Source: Saccharopolyspora endophytica (GTDB taxonomy: Bacteria > Actinomycetota > Actinomycetes > Mycobacteriales > Pseudonocardiaceae). From it: a stretch of DNA of 64,000 nucleotides. The notes under the pieces were generated by a model. It saw only the letters and a list, made by a program, of their open reading frames with translations. It had not been told where the DNA came from and did no database searches. The stretch is taken from contig NZ_JAGPXE010000018.1 of assembly GCF_018070075.1 (NCBI RefSeq), forward strand, positions 85,656 through 149,655. Direction: 5' to 3'. This document shows, one piece after another, positions 35,972 to 44,001 of this stretch (positions are counted from its first letter, which is position 1; every line of letters starts with the position of its first letter). The translations under genes and the position numbers were made by a program.

Positions 35972-36003
35972 GCGGAAATGCGCGGATCGGCTGGCTGGTA
36001 TTC
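35972..36003. promoter_or_regulatory. LysR-region control element, copy 1
   Basis: GCGGAAATGCGCGG (35972-35985) and GCTGGTATTC (35994-36003) lie between the divergent FAH and LysR genes. Both sequences recur in the promoter downstream of the LysR gene (36962-36988), the first of them inverted. They are the likely binding elements of the LysR protein. Confidence 0.6.
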
Positions 36004-36056
36004 GCGCGGTGGATGGCTCGTAGGATCGCGGCGGTGACGATGCGGGAGGTACGGGC

Positions 36057-36962
36057 GTGAATCTGGGACAGGTCGATCTCAACCTGCTGGTCGTGCTCGA
36101 CGCGCTGCTGCGCGAGCAGAACGTCACCCGCGCCGCCGAGCGGCTGCACATGTCCCAGCCAGCCACGAGCACCGCCCTGGCTCGGCTGCGCAAGCTCCTG
36201 GGCGACCCGCTGCTGGTCAAGCAGGGGCGCTACCTGCGGTTGACGCCGCGCGGTGAAGCGCTCGTCGAGCCGGTGCGGGAGGTGCTCGGGACGATCGAGC
36301 AGCACATCGTCGCACCCCCGGACTTCGACCCCGCCCATGACGAGCGGACCTTCAACCTGGCCTCCAGCGACTACGTCGGCGTCGTGATCATGCGCCCCCT
36401 GCTGGAACGGGTGAACGGGCTGATGGCCAACGTCCGGCTGGAGATGGGTGCGCTGTCCGGTGATGCCGCGCGCATGATCGAGCGCGACGAGATCGACCTG
36501 GTCATCCTGCCGGAGGTGCTGGCCGAGAGCATGGTGGCCGGTTCCTGCTCGAGCGCGCCGGTGGTCCGCGACCGGTACGTGGGAGCGGTGTGGTCGCAGC
36601 ACCCGCTCGCGGGCGGATCGCTCCCGCTGGACGCTCTCACGCGGTACCCGTACCTCGCCTACGCGCCGCCGAACGGGTGCAGCCTGATGGACGAGGACAT
36701 CGAACGGGCCGGAGTCACCCCGAGAGTGGAGGTCACCTCGGTCAACTTCATCACCATGCCGTTCCTGATGGCCGGCACCGACCTGGTGACGATCATCCCG
36801 GAGAGCCTCGGCAAGCAGCTCGCGCCCGCCGCCGGGATCGAACTGCTGGAACCGGAGTTCCCGCTGCGCCCGGTGCGCGAATCCGCCTACTGGCACAGCC
36901 GCCGGGACGCCGACCCCGCGCACCGCTGGTTGCGCGAGCAGCTGCTGGCCGTCCTGCCATAG
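36057..36962 (+). CDS. LysR-family regulator (NodD/LinR-like group)
   Basis: 301 residues from GTG 36057 (GGGAGG ahead). The HTH is VDLNLLVVLDALLREQNVTRAAERLHMSQPATSTALARLRKLLGDPLLV, typical of the NodD/NahR/PcpR branch that responds to aromatic compounds. The effector domain is residues about 95-295. It sits between two FAH-family genes and stops one base before a copy of the repeated promoter element (the stop codon TAG touches 36962). It probably activates both flanking transcription units. Confidence 0.9.
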   Translation: MNLGQVDLNLLVVLDALLREQNVTRAAERLHMSQPATSTALARLRKLLGDPLLVKQGRYLRLTPRGEALVEPVREVLGTIEQHIVAPPDFDPAHDERTFNLASSDYVGVVIMRPLLERVNGLMANVRLEMGALSGDAARMIERDEIDLVILPEVLAESMVAGSCSSAPVVRDRYVGAVWSQHPLAGGSLPLDALTRYPYLAYAPPNGCSLMDEDIERAGVTPRVEVTSVNFITMPFLMAGTDLVTIIPESLGKQLAPAAGIELLEPEFPLRPVRESAYWHSRRDADPAHRWLREQLLAVLP

Positions 36963-36988
36963 CTGGTATTCACACCGCGCATTTCCGC
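36962..36988. promoter_or_regulatory. LysR-region control element, copy 2
   Basis: GCTGGTATTC (36962-36971) and CCGCGCATTTCCGC (36975-36988), the exact reverse complement of the 14-mer at 35972. It lies 48-74 bases upstream of the second FAH gene, where an activator would bind. Confidence 0.6.
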
Positions 36989-37035
36989 GATCACCCCGTC
37001 CGCCCATAGCGTCGAACGCGTCGAAGGAGGACGCG

Positions 37036-37992
37036 ATGACACGACGGGTGGACGGCTACGCCCTGGGCACTTTCTCCGACGGTTCCGGCGGTTTCGCCGG
37101 TCTCGTCGCGGGTGACCGGGTGCTGCGGCTGGAAGGTGCGGGGACCGTTCGGGACCTGCTGGACGACTGGGAGACCACGCGCAACGAGCTGCCTGAGCTC
37201 GCGGCGGCACTGTCGAGCGGCGGTGGGATTCCGCTGGCGGAGCTGACCGTTCAGGCGCCGGTGGAGCCGCGCCAGATCATCCAGGCGGGCGCCAACTACC
37301 GGAGCCACGTCGCCGAGATCGTGCTGTCCAGCCGGGAAGCAGACGACACCCGCAGCGATGAGGAACTGCGCTGCGACGCCGAGCGCATGATGGACGACAA
37401 GGCCCGCACTGCAAGCCCGTTCTTCTTCAGCGGCCTGCCCGCGGCGATCTGCGGACCGGACGACGACGTGCTGCTGCCGGCCGAGTCCTCGCAGGTCGAC
37501 TGGGAGGTCGAGCTCACCGCCGTCATCGGCAAGACCGCGCACCGGGTGCCGCGCGAACGCGCCATGGAGCACGTCGCCGGCTTCACCGTCTGCAACGACG
37601 TCAGCGCGCGCGACCTCCAGTTCCCCGCTGAGCACCGGCCGCTGGGCGGTGACTGGATCCGGGCGAAGAACCGGCCCACCTTCCTGCCGACCGGGCCGTT
37701 CATCGTCCCGACCGAGCAGCTGGCGGACTACCGGGAACTGGAGATCACCCTCGACCTCAACGGGGAGCGCAAGCAGTCCGACGTCGCGGCGAACCTGCTC
37801 TTCGACGTCGAAGCGCTGGTGGCTGCCGTGTCGACGGCCACCACGCTGCACCCGGGTGATCTGATCCTCACCGGCAGCCCCGCGGGCAACGGCGGCAAGT
37901 GGCAGCGCTGGTTGCAGCCGGGTGACGTGCTGGAGGCGGGGATCTCGGGCATCGGCGTGCAGCGCAACACCTGCGTCCCGGAGCCCCGATGA
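37036..37992 (+). CDS. Fumarylacetoacetate hydrolase family protein (second copy)
   Basis: 318 residues, start ATG 37036 after GAAGGAGG. FAH motifs are QAGANYRSHVAEI, SSQVDWEVELTAVIGKTAHRV (metal-binding E-x-E block), GFTVCNDVSARDLQF and HPGDLILTGSPAGNG. It is probably a 2-oxo-acid hydrolase, hydratase or decarboxylase in ring-cleavage product processing. First gene of a tight rightward operon; its stop overlaps the MBL gene start by 4 bases. Confidence 0.9.
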   Translation: MTRRVDGYALGTFSDGSGGFAGLVAGDRVLRLEGAGTVRDLLDDWETTRNELPELAAALSSGGGIPLAELTVQAPVEPRQIIQAGANYRSHVAEIVLSSREADDTRSDEELRCDAERMMDDKARTASPFFFSGLPAAICGPDDDVLLPAESSQVDWEVELTAVIGKTAHRVPRERAMEHVAGFTVCNDVSARDLQFPAEHRPLGGDWIRAKNRPTFLPTGPFIVPTEQLADYRELEITLDLNGERKQSDVAANLLFDVEALVAAVSTATTLHPGDLILTGSPAGNGGKWQRWLQPGDVLEAGISGIGVQRNTCVPEPR

Positions 37993-38897
37993 GCCGGACG
38001 GGCCCGGGCCGGGCGCAGGAGGTCTCCGACGGGATCCACGCCTTCGTGCAGCCCGACGGGAGCTGGATGATCAACAACAGCGGTTTCGTCGCCGGTTCCT
38101 CCGGGGTGCTGTGCGTGGACGCCTGCGCGACCGAGCGCCGCACCCGCGACCTGCTCGCCGCCATCGCCGAGGTGACGGCAGCACCCGTGCGGACGCTGGT
38201 CAACACCCACCACCACCCGGATCACACGGCGGGCAACGGGTTCTTCCCGAACGCCACGATCGTCGCGCACGAGCAGGCCCGCCCGGAGATGCGTGCGCTC
38301 GGCCTGCCCGGGAACGACGGCATCTGGTCCGATGTGGACTACGGCGATCTCGAACTCCAGCTGCCGTTTCTGACCTTCGCCGACCGGATCACCGCGTGGG
38401 TCGACGACCTGCGCTGCGAGCTGATGCACCCCGGACGGGCCGCGCACACCACCAACGACGTCGTGGTGTGGATCCCGGAGCGCTCCGTGCTCTTCGCCGG
38501 CGACCTGCTGTTCAACGGCGGAACCCCGTTCCTGCTCTCGGGATCGGTGCGCGGCTCCATCGACGTCCTCGAACACTTCCTGGCGCCGCTCGGGGCCACC
38601 ACGATCGTGCCCGGCCACGGTCCGGTGTGCGGCCCGGAGGTCATCGACGAGGTGCTGGACTACCTGCGCTTCGTCCTCGACCTCGCCGCGCGCGGCCGGG
38701 AAGCCGGGGTGAGCCCGCTGGAACTGGCCCGGGAGACCGACCTCGGCCGGTTCGCCGACTGGACCGACGGTGAGCGCATCGTCGGCAACCTGCACAGCGC
38801 CTACGCCGAGGAATCCGGGCTGCCGCTCGACGCCGGAGCCGCGCTGCGCGACATGGTCGCCTACAACGGCGGCCGCCCCCTGACCTGCCTGGCTTGA
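37989..38897 (+). CDS. MBL-fold metallo-hydrolase
   Basis: 302 residues. The metal site H-x-H-x-D-H is at residues 74-79 (THHHPDHTAG), with later ligands in HTTNDVVVW, FAGDLLFNGG and IVPGHGPV. The fold covers thioesterases, lactonases and glyoxalase II-type enzymes. In this operon it may hydrolyse a lactone or thioester intermediate. It starts inside the stop of the FAH gene (ATGA) and is followed 31 bases later by the ring-cleavage dioxygenase. Confidence 0.88.
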   Translation: MSRTGPGRAQEVSDGIHAFVQPDGSWMINNSGFVAGSSGVLCVDACATERRTRDLLAAIAEVTAAPVRTLVNTHHHPDHTAGNGFFPNATIVAHEQARPEMRALGLPGNDGIWSDVDYGDLELQLPFLTFADRITAWVDDLRCELMHPGRAAHTTNDVVVWIPERSVLFAGDLLFNGGTPFLLSGSVRGSIDVLEHFLAPLGATTIVPGHGPVCGPEVIDEVLDYLRFVLDLAARGREAGVSPLELARETDLGRFADWTDGERIVGNLHSAYAEESGLPLDAGAALRDMVAYNGGRPLTCLA

Positions 38898-38928
38898 AAG
38901 ACCTTCCCACGCACCGAGGAGTGCCCGC

Positions 38929-39966
38929 ATGTCCGAGATCTTGCTGTCCCAGCTCGCCCACGTCGAGCTGATCAGCCCGAAGCCCGCCGAGACCGTCGAG
39001 TGGATGAAGGAGGTCTTCGGCCTGGAGGAGACCACCCGCGAGGGCCAGTCGGTCTACCTGCGCGGCTGGGCGGAATGGCTGCACTCGAGCCTCATCATCA
39101 CCGAGGGCCGCGAACCCGGTGTCGGCCGGATCGGCTGGCGCGCCTACGGCCCTGAGGACCCGGAGATCGTCGCCAAGCGGCTGGCCGACACCGAGGAAGC
39201 GGTGGGCTGGGTCGACGACTGGGCCGGGCACGGCGCCACCTACCAGTACCGCGCCCCGCACGGCAGGCACCTGCACGAGGTGTTCTGGGACGTCGAGCGC
39301 TACCAGGCACCGCCGGAGCAGCAGGACCCGGTGATCAAGAACCGGCCGCAGCGCTTCTCCGGCAAGGGGATCGGGGCCCGCTACCTCGACCACGTCACCA
39401 TGCCGACCCAGAACATGCTCGGAGACATCGACTTCTACAAGCGGCTCGGCGCCCGCCACACCGCGCAGACCGAGGTCGAACCGGGCTTCGAGGTGTTCTC
39501 CACGTTGACCTGCAACGGAATTCGCTCCACGCACGACCTCGCGCTGGTCCCCGACTTCAGCGGCATGACCGGACGCGCCCACCACATCGCCTTCCGGGTC
39601 GACCAGCGCCAGGACGTCGAACGCGCGGCCGAGGTCTTCCTGGCCAACGACACGCCGATCGAGTTCGGGCCGGGCGTGCACGGCATCGACGAGATCACCT
39701 ACCTCTACGTCCGCGAGCCCGGCGGGTTCCGCATGGAGATCAACGCCGGCGGCTGGGTCAACACCATGCCCGACTGGGAGACCACCACCTACCAAGCCGC
39801 GGGAGGCAACCCGGGCCAGAGCATCTGGCGCAACGTCGAAGCGCCCGAGGGCTTCCACGAGTCCTGGCCGCTGCCCGCGGGCGAGGCCGCAGAGAAGCAG
39901 GACGCGGCCGTCGCGGGCGAGAACGTGCGCGACTTCTTCGGTGAGCAGGCGGGCGGATCGCGATGA
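38929..39966 (+). CDS. Extradiol (meta-cleavage) ring dioxygenase, type I VOC family
   Basis: 345 residues in two vicinal-oxygen-chelate modules. The C-terminal active module has Fe(II) ligands H155 (YLDHVTMP), H219 (AHHIAFRV) and E270 (RMEINAGG). The N-terminal module starts LAHVELISPKPAETVEWMKEVF. It cleaves a catechol-like ring next to the hydroxyls. It is longer than catechol 2,3-dioxygenase (about 307 residues) because of its C-terminal extension after residue 275. The substrate is probably a substituted or carboxylated catechol produced by the next gene. Confidence 0.9.
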   Translation: MSEILLSQLAHVELISPKPAETVEWMKEVFGLEETTREGQSVYLRGWAEWLHSSLIITEGREPGVGRIGWRAYGPEDPEIVAKRLADTEEAVGWVDDWAGHGATYQYRAPHGRHLHEVFWDVERYQAPPEQQDPVIKNRPQRFSGKGIGARYLDHVTMPTQNMLGDIDFYKRLGARHTAQTEVEPGFEVFSTLTCNGIRSTHDLALVPDFSGMTGRAHHIAFRVDQRQDVERAAEVFLANDTPIEFGPGVHGIDEITYLYVREPGGFRMEINAGGWVNTMPDWETTTYQAAGGNPGQSIWRNVEAPEGFHESWPLPAGEAAEKQDAAVAGENVRDFFGEQAGGSR

Positions 39967-41090
39967 GCGTGCGACGCGTGCTCATCATCGGCGGCGGGAT
40001 CGGCGGTCTCTCGGCGGCCATCGCGCTGCGCCGCACCGGCGTCGAGGTCGAGCTGATCGAGAAGAACGCCGAGTGGACGGTCTACGGCGTCGGGATCATC
40101 CAGCCCGGCAACGCGCTGCGAGCTCTGGACCAGCTCGGACTGGCCGAGCAGTGCGCGGCGCGGGGATACCCGATGCGCGGCGTGCGCAGCCTGACCGCCG
40201 ACGGCGAGACGGTGCTCCGGGACGACACGCTGCCGTCCGTCATCCCGGGCCTGCCGCCGAACAACGGCATCACCCGCCACAGGCTGCACGACATCCTGGT
40301 CTCGGCCGCGCGGGAGGCCGGTGCGGACATCCGGACCGGCGTCACCGCGTCCGCGGTGGACCAGACGCCGGGTGAGGTGCACGTCGGGTTCAGCGACGGG
40401 CGGCAGGGCTCCTACGACCTCGTGGTGGGCGCCGACGGCCTGTACTCGCGGATCCGCGAGCAGCTCTTCGGCTCACACCTCAAGGCCAGGTTCACCGGGC
40501 AGGTCGCCTGGTGCATCAACCTGCCGCGGATCCCCGAGCTCGACCGGCTGTGGGTGTACCGGGGTTCGCGGGGAACGGCGGGATTCGTCCCGCTGGCCCC
40601 GGACCTGATGTACATGCTCACCATCGAGAAGGTGCCCGACGGCGCCCCGCTGCACCTCCCGCAGGAGGGGCTGGCCGCGGAGTACCGCAACCGGCTCGCC
40701 GAGTACGGGGGAGCGGTCGCCGAGCACCGCGAATTGGTGCGCGACGACGCCGAGGTCGTCTACCGCCCGGTGGACAACATCCTGCTGCCCGAGCCCTGGT
40801 ACCGGGGCCGCGTCCTGCTCATCGGCGACGCGGCGCACGGAACCTCCCCGCACTGCGGGCAAGGCGGCGCACAGGCCATCGAAGACGGTGTCGTGCTCGC
40901 CGAGGAGGTCGCCGCGCACGACTCCGTCGAGCAGGTCCTCGACGGGTTCATGCGGCGGCGCTTCGAGCGCTGCAAGACCGTCGTCGAGGGTTCCGAGCGC
41001 ATCGGCCGCTGGGAGCAGGACCACAGCCTCGACATCGACCCCGACGCCGCGGCCTACGAGGTCACCATGGCCGCGATGGCCCCGCTGTGA
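39963..41090 (+). CDS. FAD-dependent aromatic monooxygenase (group A hydroxylase)
   Basis: 375 residues, overlapping the dioxygenase gene by 4 bases (ATGA). PHBH-type motifs are IIGGGIGGLSAAIAL (FAD GxGxxG), VGADGLYSRIREQLFG (DG motif) and LLIGDAAHGTSPHCGQGGAQAIEDG (GD motif). It hydroxylates an aromatic acid with NAD(P)H and O2, as in salicylate or 3-hydroxybenzoate hydroxylases. Together with the extradiol dioxygenase it would make and cleave a diol. Confidence 0.92.
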   Translation: MSVRRVLIIGGGIGGLSAAIALRRTGVEVELIEKNAEWTVYGVGIIQPGNALRALDQLGLAEQCAARGYPMRGVRSLTADGETVLRDDTLPSVIPGLPPNNGITRHRLHDILVSAAREAGADIRTGVTASAVDQTPGEVHVGFSDGRQGSYDLVVGADGLYSRIREQLFGSHLKARFTGQVAWCINLPRIPELDRLWVYRGSRGTAGFVPLAPDLMYMLTIEKVPDGAPLHLPQEGLAAEYRNRLAEYGGAVAEHRELVRDDAEVVYRPVDNILLPEPWYRGRVLLIGDAAHGTSPHCGQGGAQAIEDGVVLAEEVAAHDSVEQVLDGFMRRRFERCKTVVEGSERIGRWEQDHSLDIDPDAAAYEVTMAAMAPL

Positions 41091-41110
41091 CCGAGCTTGG
41101 AGGAAAGACG

Positions 41111-42115
41111 ATGCCCAGCGTCGATGTGCACGCCCACCTCGGAGTGCCCGCCGTCGACGAGCTGATCGCCGACGAACCGGGCCTGGCGCGGCAGCGCGCC
41201 GCCGACGCGGCCGCGCTCGGACCGGAGTCGGCGTCCTACAACGTCGAGCAGATCCGCTCCCTCGCGGTGAAGCTCACCGACGTGGACGTGCGCATCGCCG
41301 CGATGGACCGCGCCGGTGTGGACGTCCAGGCCGTGAGCCCGGTGCCGCTGCCGCACGCCTGGGCGGAGCGCGGGCTCGCCGAGCGCATCACCGCGCTCAC
41401 CAACGAGGCCGTCGCGGAGTGCTGCTCCCGGCGGCCGGACCGGCTGGTCGGCATCGGCGCCGTCGCGCTGCAGCACCCGGACCTGGCGGTGGAGCAGCTG
41501 CGGACCGCCGTGCGGGAGCTGGGGCTGCGCGGCGTGCAGATCTCCACCTCGGCAGCACCCGGGGTGGAGCTCGACGACCCGTCCCTGGCGGAGTTCTGGG
41601 CCGCGGCGGACGAGCTCGGCGCCGCCGTGCTGATCCACCCCTGGGGCTGCACGCTGGGGGACCGGCTCAACGCCTACTACCTGTTCAACACCGTCGGCAA
41701 CCCGGTGGAAACGGCCCTGGCGCTGTCCCGGCTCGCCTTCTCCGGTCTGCTCGAGCGCCACCCGAGTCTGCGGATCTGGTCGGCGCACGGCGGCGGCTAC
41801 CTCGGCAGCTACCTGGTGCGAGCCGATCACGCCTGGCAGGTTCGGGGCGACGCCCGCACCACCGAAGCACCGCCGAGCGAGCTGCTGCGCCGCACCTTCG
41901 TGGATTCCCTCGTCTACACCCCGCAGCAGCTGCGCCACCTGGTCGACGCGATGGGCGCCGGGCAGGTGACGCTGGGCAGCGACTTCCCGTTCGACATGGG
42001 CGTCGAGGACCCGGTGGACCGGTTGCTGGCAGCCGGCCTGGACGCCACCACCACCGAAGCGATCCGAGGGGGCAACGCCGCGCGGCTGCTGGGCCCGCTG
42101 CCGTCGGTCGGCTGA
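41111..42115 (+). CDS. Amidohydrolase-2 family protein (ACMSD/resorcylate decarboxylase-like)
   Basis: 334 residues from ATG 41111 (GGAGGAAAG ahead). Metal ligands of the ACMSD-type TIM barrel are visible: H7 and H9 (VDVHAHLG), H in AVLIHPWG, H in WSAHGGGYLG and D in LGSDFPFD. The family mostly decarboxylates aromatic acids or ring-cleavage semialdehydes, non-oxidatively. Here it could remove CO2 from the ring-cleavage product or from the starting aromatic acid. Last gene of the operon that starts at 37036. Confidence 0.9.
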   Translation: MPSVDVHAHLGVPAVDELIADEPGLARQRAADAAALGPESASYNVEQIRSLAVKLTDVDVRIAAMDRAGVDVQAVSPVPLPHAWAERGLAERITALTNEAVAECCSRRPDRLVGIGAVALQHPDLAVEQLRTAVRELGLRGVQISTSAAPGVELDDPSLAEFWAAADELGAAVLIHPWGCTLGDRLNAYYLFNTVGNPVETALALSRLAFSGLLERHPSLRIWSAHGGGYLGSYLVRADHAWQVRGDARTTEAPPSELLRRTFVDSLVYTPQQLRHLVDAMGAGQVTLGSDFPFDMGVEDPVDRLLAAGLDATTTEAIRGGNAARLLGPLPSVG

Positions 42116-42214
42116 TCGGCCCGCGGTCTCCCGCTCGCACCGTTCGGGTAGCTTCCACGGCAGCAGGACCACTGGTGCGCCGGCCGCGGTGCGCGAACGA
42201 AGGCGGAGGACCCG

Positions 42215-42679
42215 ATGCCGGACCGGATTTTCCTGGACAAGCAGACACCGACCGCGTTCAAGGCGCTGACCGCGACCGCGACCGAGATCCGCGCGAAGGC
42301 GCGCGAGATCGGGCTGGACCGCGTCCTGATGGAACTGGTCAACGTCCGCGCGTCCCAGCTCAACGGGTGCGCCTTCTGCCTGGACCGGCACACGCAGCTC
42401 GCGCTGGAGGCCGGGGACACCGCGCAGCGCCTGGGCGTGCTGCCGGCCTGGCGGGAGACCGACCTGTTCAGCGACAAGGAACGAGCGGCCCTGGAGCTGA
42501 CCGAGGCGGTGACGCTGGTCGCCGACCAGCACCCGGACGACGCCACCCTGGCTCGTGTCCGGACGGTCCTGTCCGACGACGAGGCGTCCGTGGTGACCTG
42601 GGCGGCCATCACCATCAACGCCTTCAACCGGGTCTCGATCCTCTCCGGCCACCCGGTCCGCCCCCGACGCAGCGCCTAG
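42215..42679 (+). CDS. AhpD-like / carboxymuconolactone decarboxylase family protein
   Basis: 154 residues from ATG 42215 (GCGGAGG ahead). The CMD/AhpD fold is shown by LMELVNVRASQLNGCAFCLDRHTQLAL with redox pair C52/C55 and H59 as in AhpD. YP-type homologues act as alkylhydroperoxidases or are of unknown function. It may protect against peroxides from the nearby oxygenases. Its stop overlaps the stop of the opposite FmdB-like gene (TAG/CTA). Confidence 0.9.
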   Translation: MPDRIFLDKQTPTAFKALTATATEIRAKAREIGLDRVLMELVNVRASQLNGCAFCLDRHTQLALEAGDTAQRLGVLPAWRETDLFSDKERAALELTEAVTLVADQHPDDATLARVRTVLSDDEASVVTWAAITINAFNRVSILSGHPVRPRRSA

Positions 42680-43116
42680 TCCGCACCGTCCGGTCGGGAA
42701 GCGCCTCTGTCACGGCCGGCCTCGGCCGCTGCCTGGTTGGCATCGCCGCTGGTCGCCGCGCGCGAGGCCAGTTCTCGGTAGGTGAGCGGGGTGCGCTCGA
42801 AGCGGCCCTCGTGAGCGGCGATGGCGTCGCGCCGTTGGCGGTGCTCGGGGTGGCGCGCTTCGAACTCCCTGCGCGCCTCCACCGCCCGGCGCCAGTGCGT
42901 GACGGTGTCCCGATCCCCGTTGTTGAGGCCTTCCCAGGATCGCGGCGCCGACGTCATCGGCGCAGGGGGTGCGGCGAGCCCGTGCATCGAGGGGGAGGGC
43001 GGGCGGCGTCTGGTCGTCGCTCCGCAGTCCGGGCAATCGGGCGCCGGCGAGGACCACGAGGGGACCATGCGCTCGAACCTGGTCCCGCAGGTGCAGGCGT
43101 AGTCGTACATCGGCAT
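42676..43116 (-). CDS. FmdB-type zinc-ribbon protein
   Basis: 146 residues. The N-terminus MPMYDYACTCGTRFERM with CPDCG is the FmdB zinc ribbon (C8, C10, C28, C31). The rest is Arg/Glu/Ala-rich, helical and hydrophilic (residues 60-146), without recognised domain. FmdB proteins are suspected regulators next to amidase genes, but no amidase gene is adjacent here. It lies downstream of a terminator-like hairpin on the same strand as the lactonase/dehydrogenase pair. Confidence 0.85.
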   Translation of the reverse strand: MPMYDYACTCGTRFERMVPSWSSPAPDCPDCGATTRRRPPSPSMHGLAAPPAPMTSAPRSWEGLNNGDRDTVTHWRRAVEARREFEARHPEHRQRRDAIAAHEGRFERTPLTYRELASRAATSGDANQAAAEAGRDRGASRPDGAD

Positions 43117-43140
43117 GACCAGCTCACCTCCGAGTGCGGT

Positions 43141-43164
43141 GCCCGGCCCGCGAGCGGGCCGGGC
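43141..43164 (-). terminator. Terminator after the MBL lactonase gene
   Basis: GCCCGGCCCGC and GCGGGCCGGGC form an 11-base perfect stem around GA, starting 7 bases after the leftward MBL stop at 43171. It separates the ADH-MBL pair from the FmdB-like gene. Confidence 0.7.
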
Positions 43165-43170
43165 GGTGGG

Positions 43171-43989
43171 TCACGTGTAGTAGTTGCCCGGGCCGGTTCG
43201 GAGCCGGGTGATCTGCTCCGGGTCGTGCCCGTAGATCACCTGCGCGTTCGTCCGCTCCTGGATGCCGCGGATCTTCTCCACGGATTCCAGCCAGGCCACC
43301 GAGTCGTAAACGATGCCCGCGCCGATGGCCGGCGGACCGTAGGACTCCTTGCGGTACAACGAGTCCGAGGCGAAGAGCATGGTTCCGGCGTCGGCGAGGT
43401 CGACCTGCAGGCTCATCGTTCCCCACGTGTGGCCGGGGGTGCGCAGCAGCGTGACGCCGGGCAGCAGCTCGGTGTCCTCGTTGATCGTGCTCATCTCCAG
43501 CCCGTCGTAGTCGGACTTGATGTGCGCGCCCTTGTTGTAGCCGTCGAAGGAGAACGCGCCCTCCTTCTCCTTCTCGTCGACGATGATCGTCGTGCCGGCC
43601 CGCTGCCAGAACTGCGCGTTGGCCGCGTGGTCCATGTGCAGGTGCGACAGGACCAGGTAGTCGATGTCGTCGGGTGCCAGGTCCAGCTGCTTCAACCTGG
43701 AGTCGAGCCACTCCTCCTCGGGAGCTTTGTCGACCGGGAAGAACTGGTCGAGGCCGGTCGGGCCCCAGCGGTCCTCCCAGTCCCGCGGGACTCCTGCGTC
43801 CCACATCAACTTCTGACCGTTCGGGTGTTCCAAGTAGACGACGTGCGTGGGCACTTCGACCCAGTCGCGCTGCTTGTCGGGCTGGTTCCGCGTCGCCATC
43901 CGGGACGGGTCGATCAGCAGCCAGGTGAGGTCGGCGTGCATCGTTCCCGTCGGGATGATCGTGACCTTGATCTTGTCGTTGTCGGACAT
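43171..43989 (-). CDS. MBL-fold hydrolase, N-acyl-homoserine-lactonase-like
   Basis: 272 residues from ATG 43989 (GGGAGG ahead). Metal site H116-x-H118-x-D120-H121 (LSHLHMDHAANAQ), further ligands in RTPGHTWGTMSL, FASDSLY and VIYGHDPEQ. This is the AhlD/AttM lactonase layout, which also includes other lactonases. It lies 12 bases after the alcohol dehydrogenase gene, so oxidation of an alcohol followed by lactone opening is a likely joint role. Confidence 0.88.
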   Translation of the reverse strand: MSDNDKIKVTIIPTGTMHADLTWLLIDPSRMATRNQPDKQRDWVEVPTHVVYLEHPNGQKLMWDAGVPRDWEDRWGPTGLDQFFPVDKAPEEEWLDSRLKQLDLAPDDIDYLVLSHLHMDHAANAQFWQRAGTTIIVDEKEKEGAFSFDGYNKGAHIKSDYDGLEMSTINEDTELLPGVTLLRTPGHTWGTMSLQVDLADAGTMLFASDSLYRKESYGPPAIGAGIVYDSVAWLESVEKIRGIQERTNAQVIYGHDPEQITRLRTGPGNYYT

Positions 43990-44001
43990 CTCGAGCCTCC
44001 C

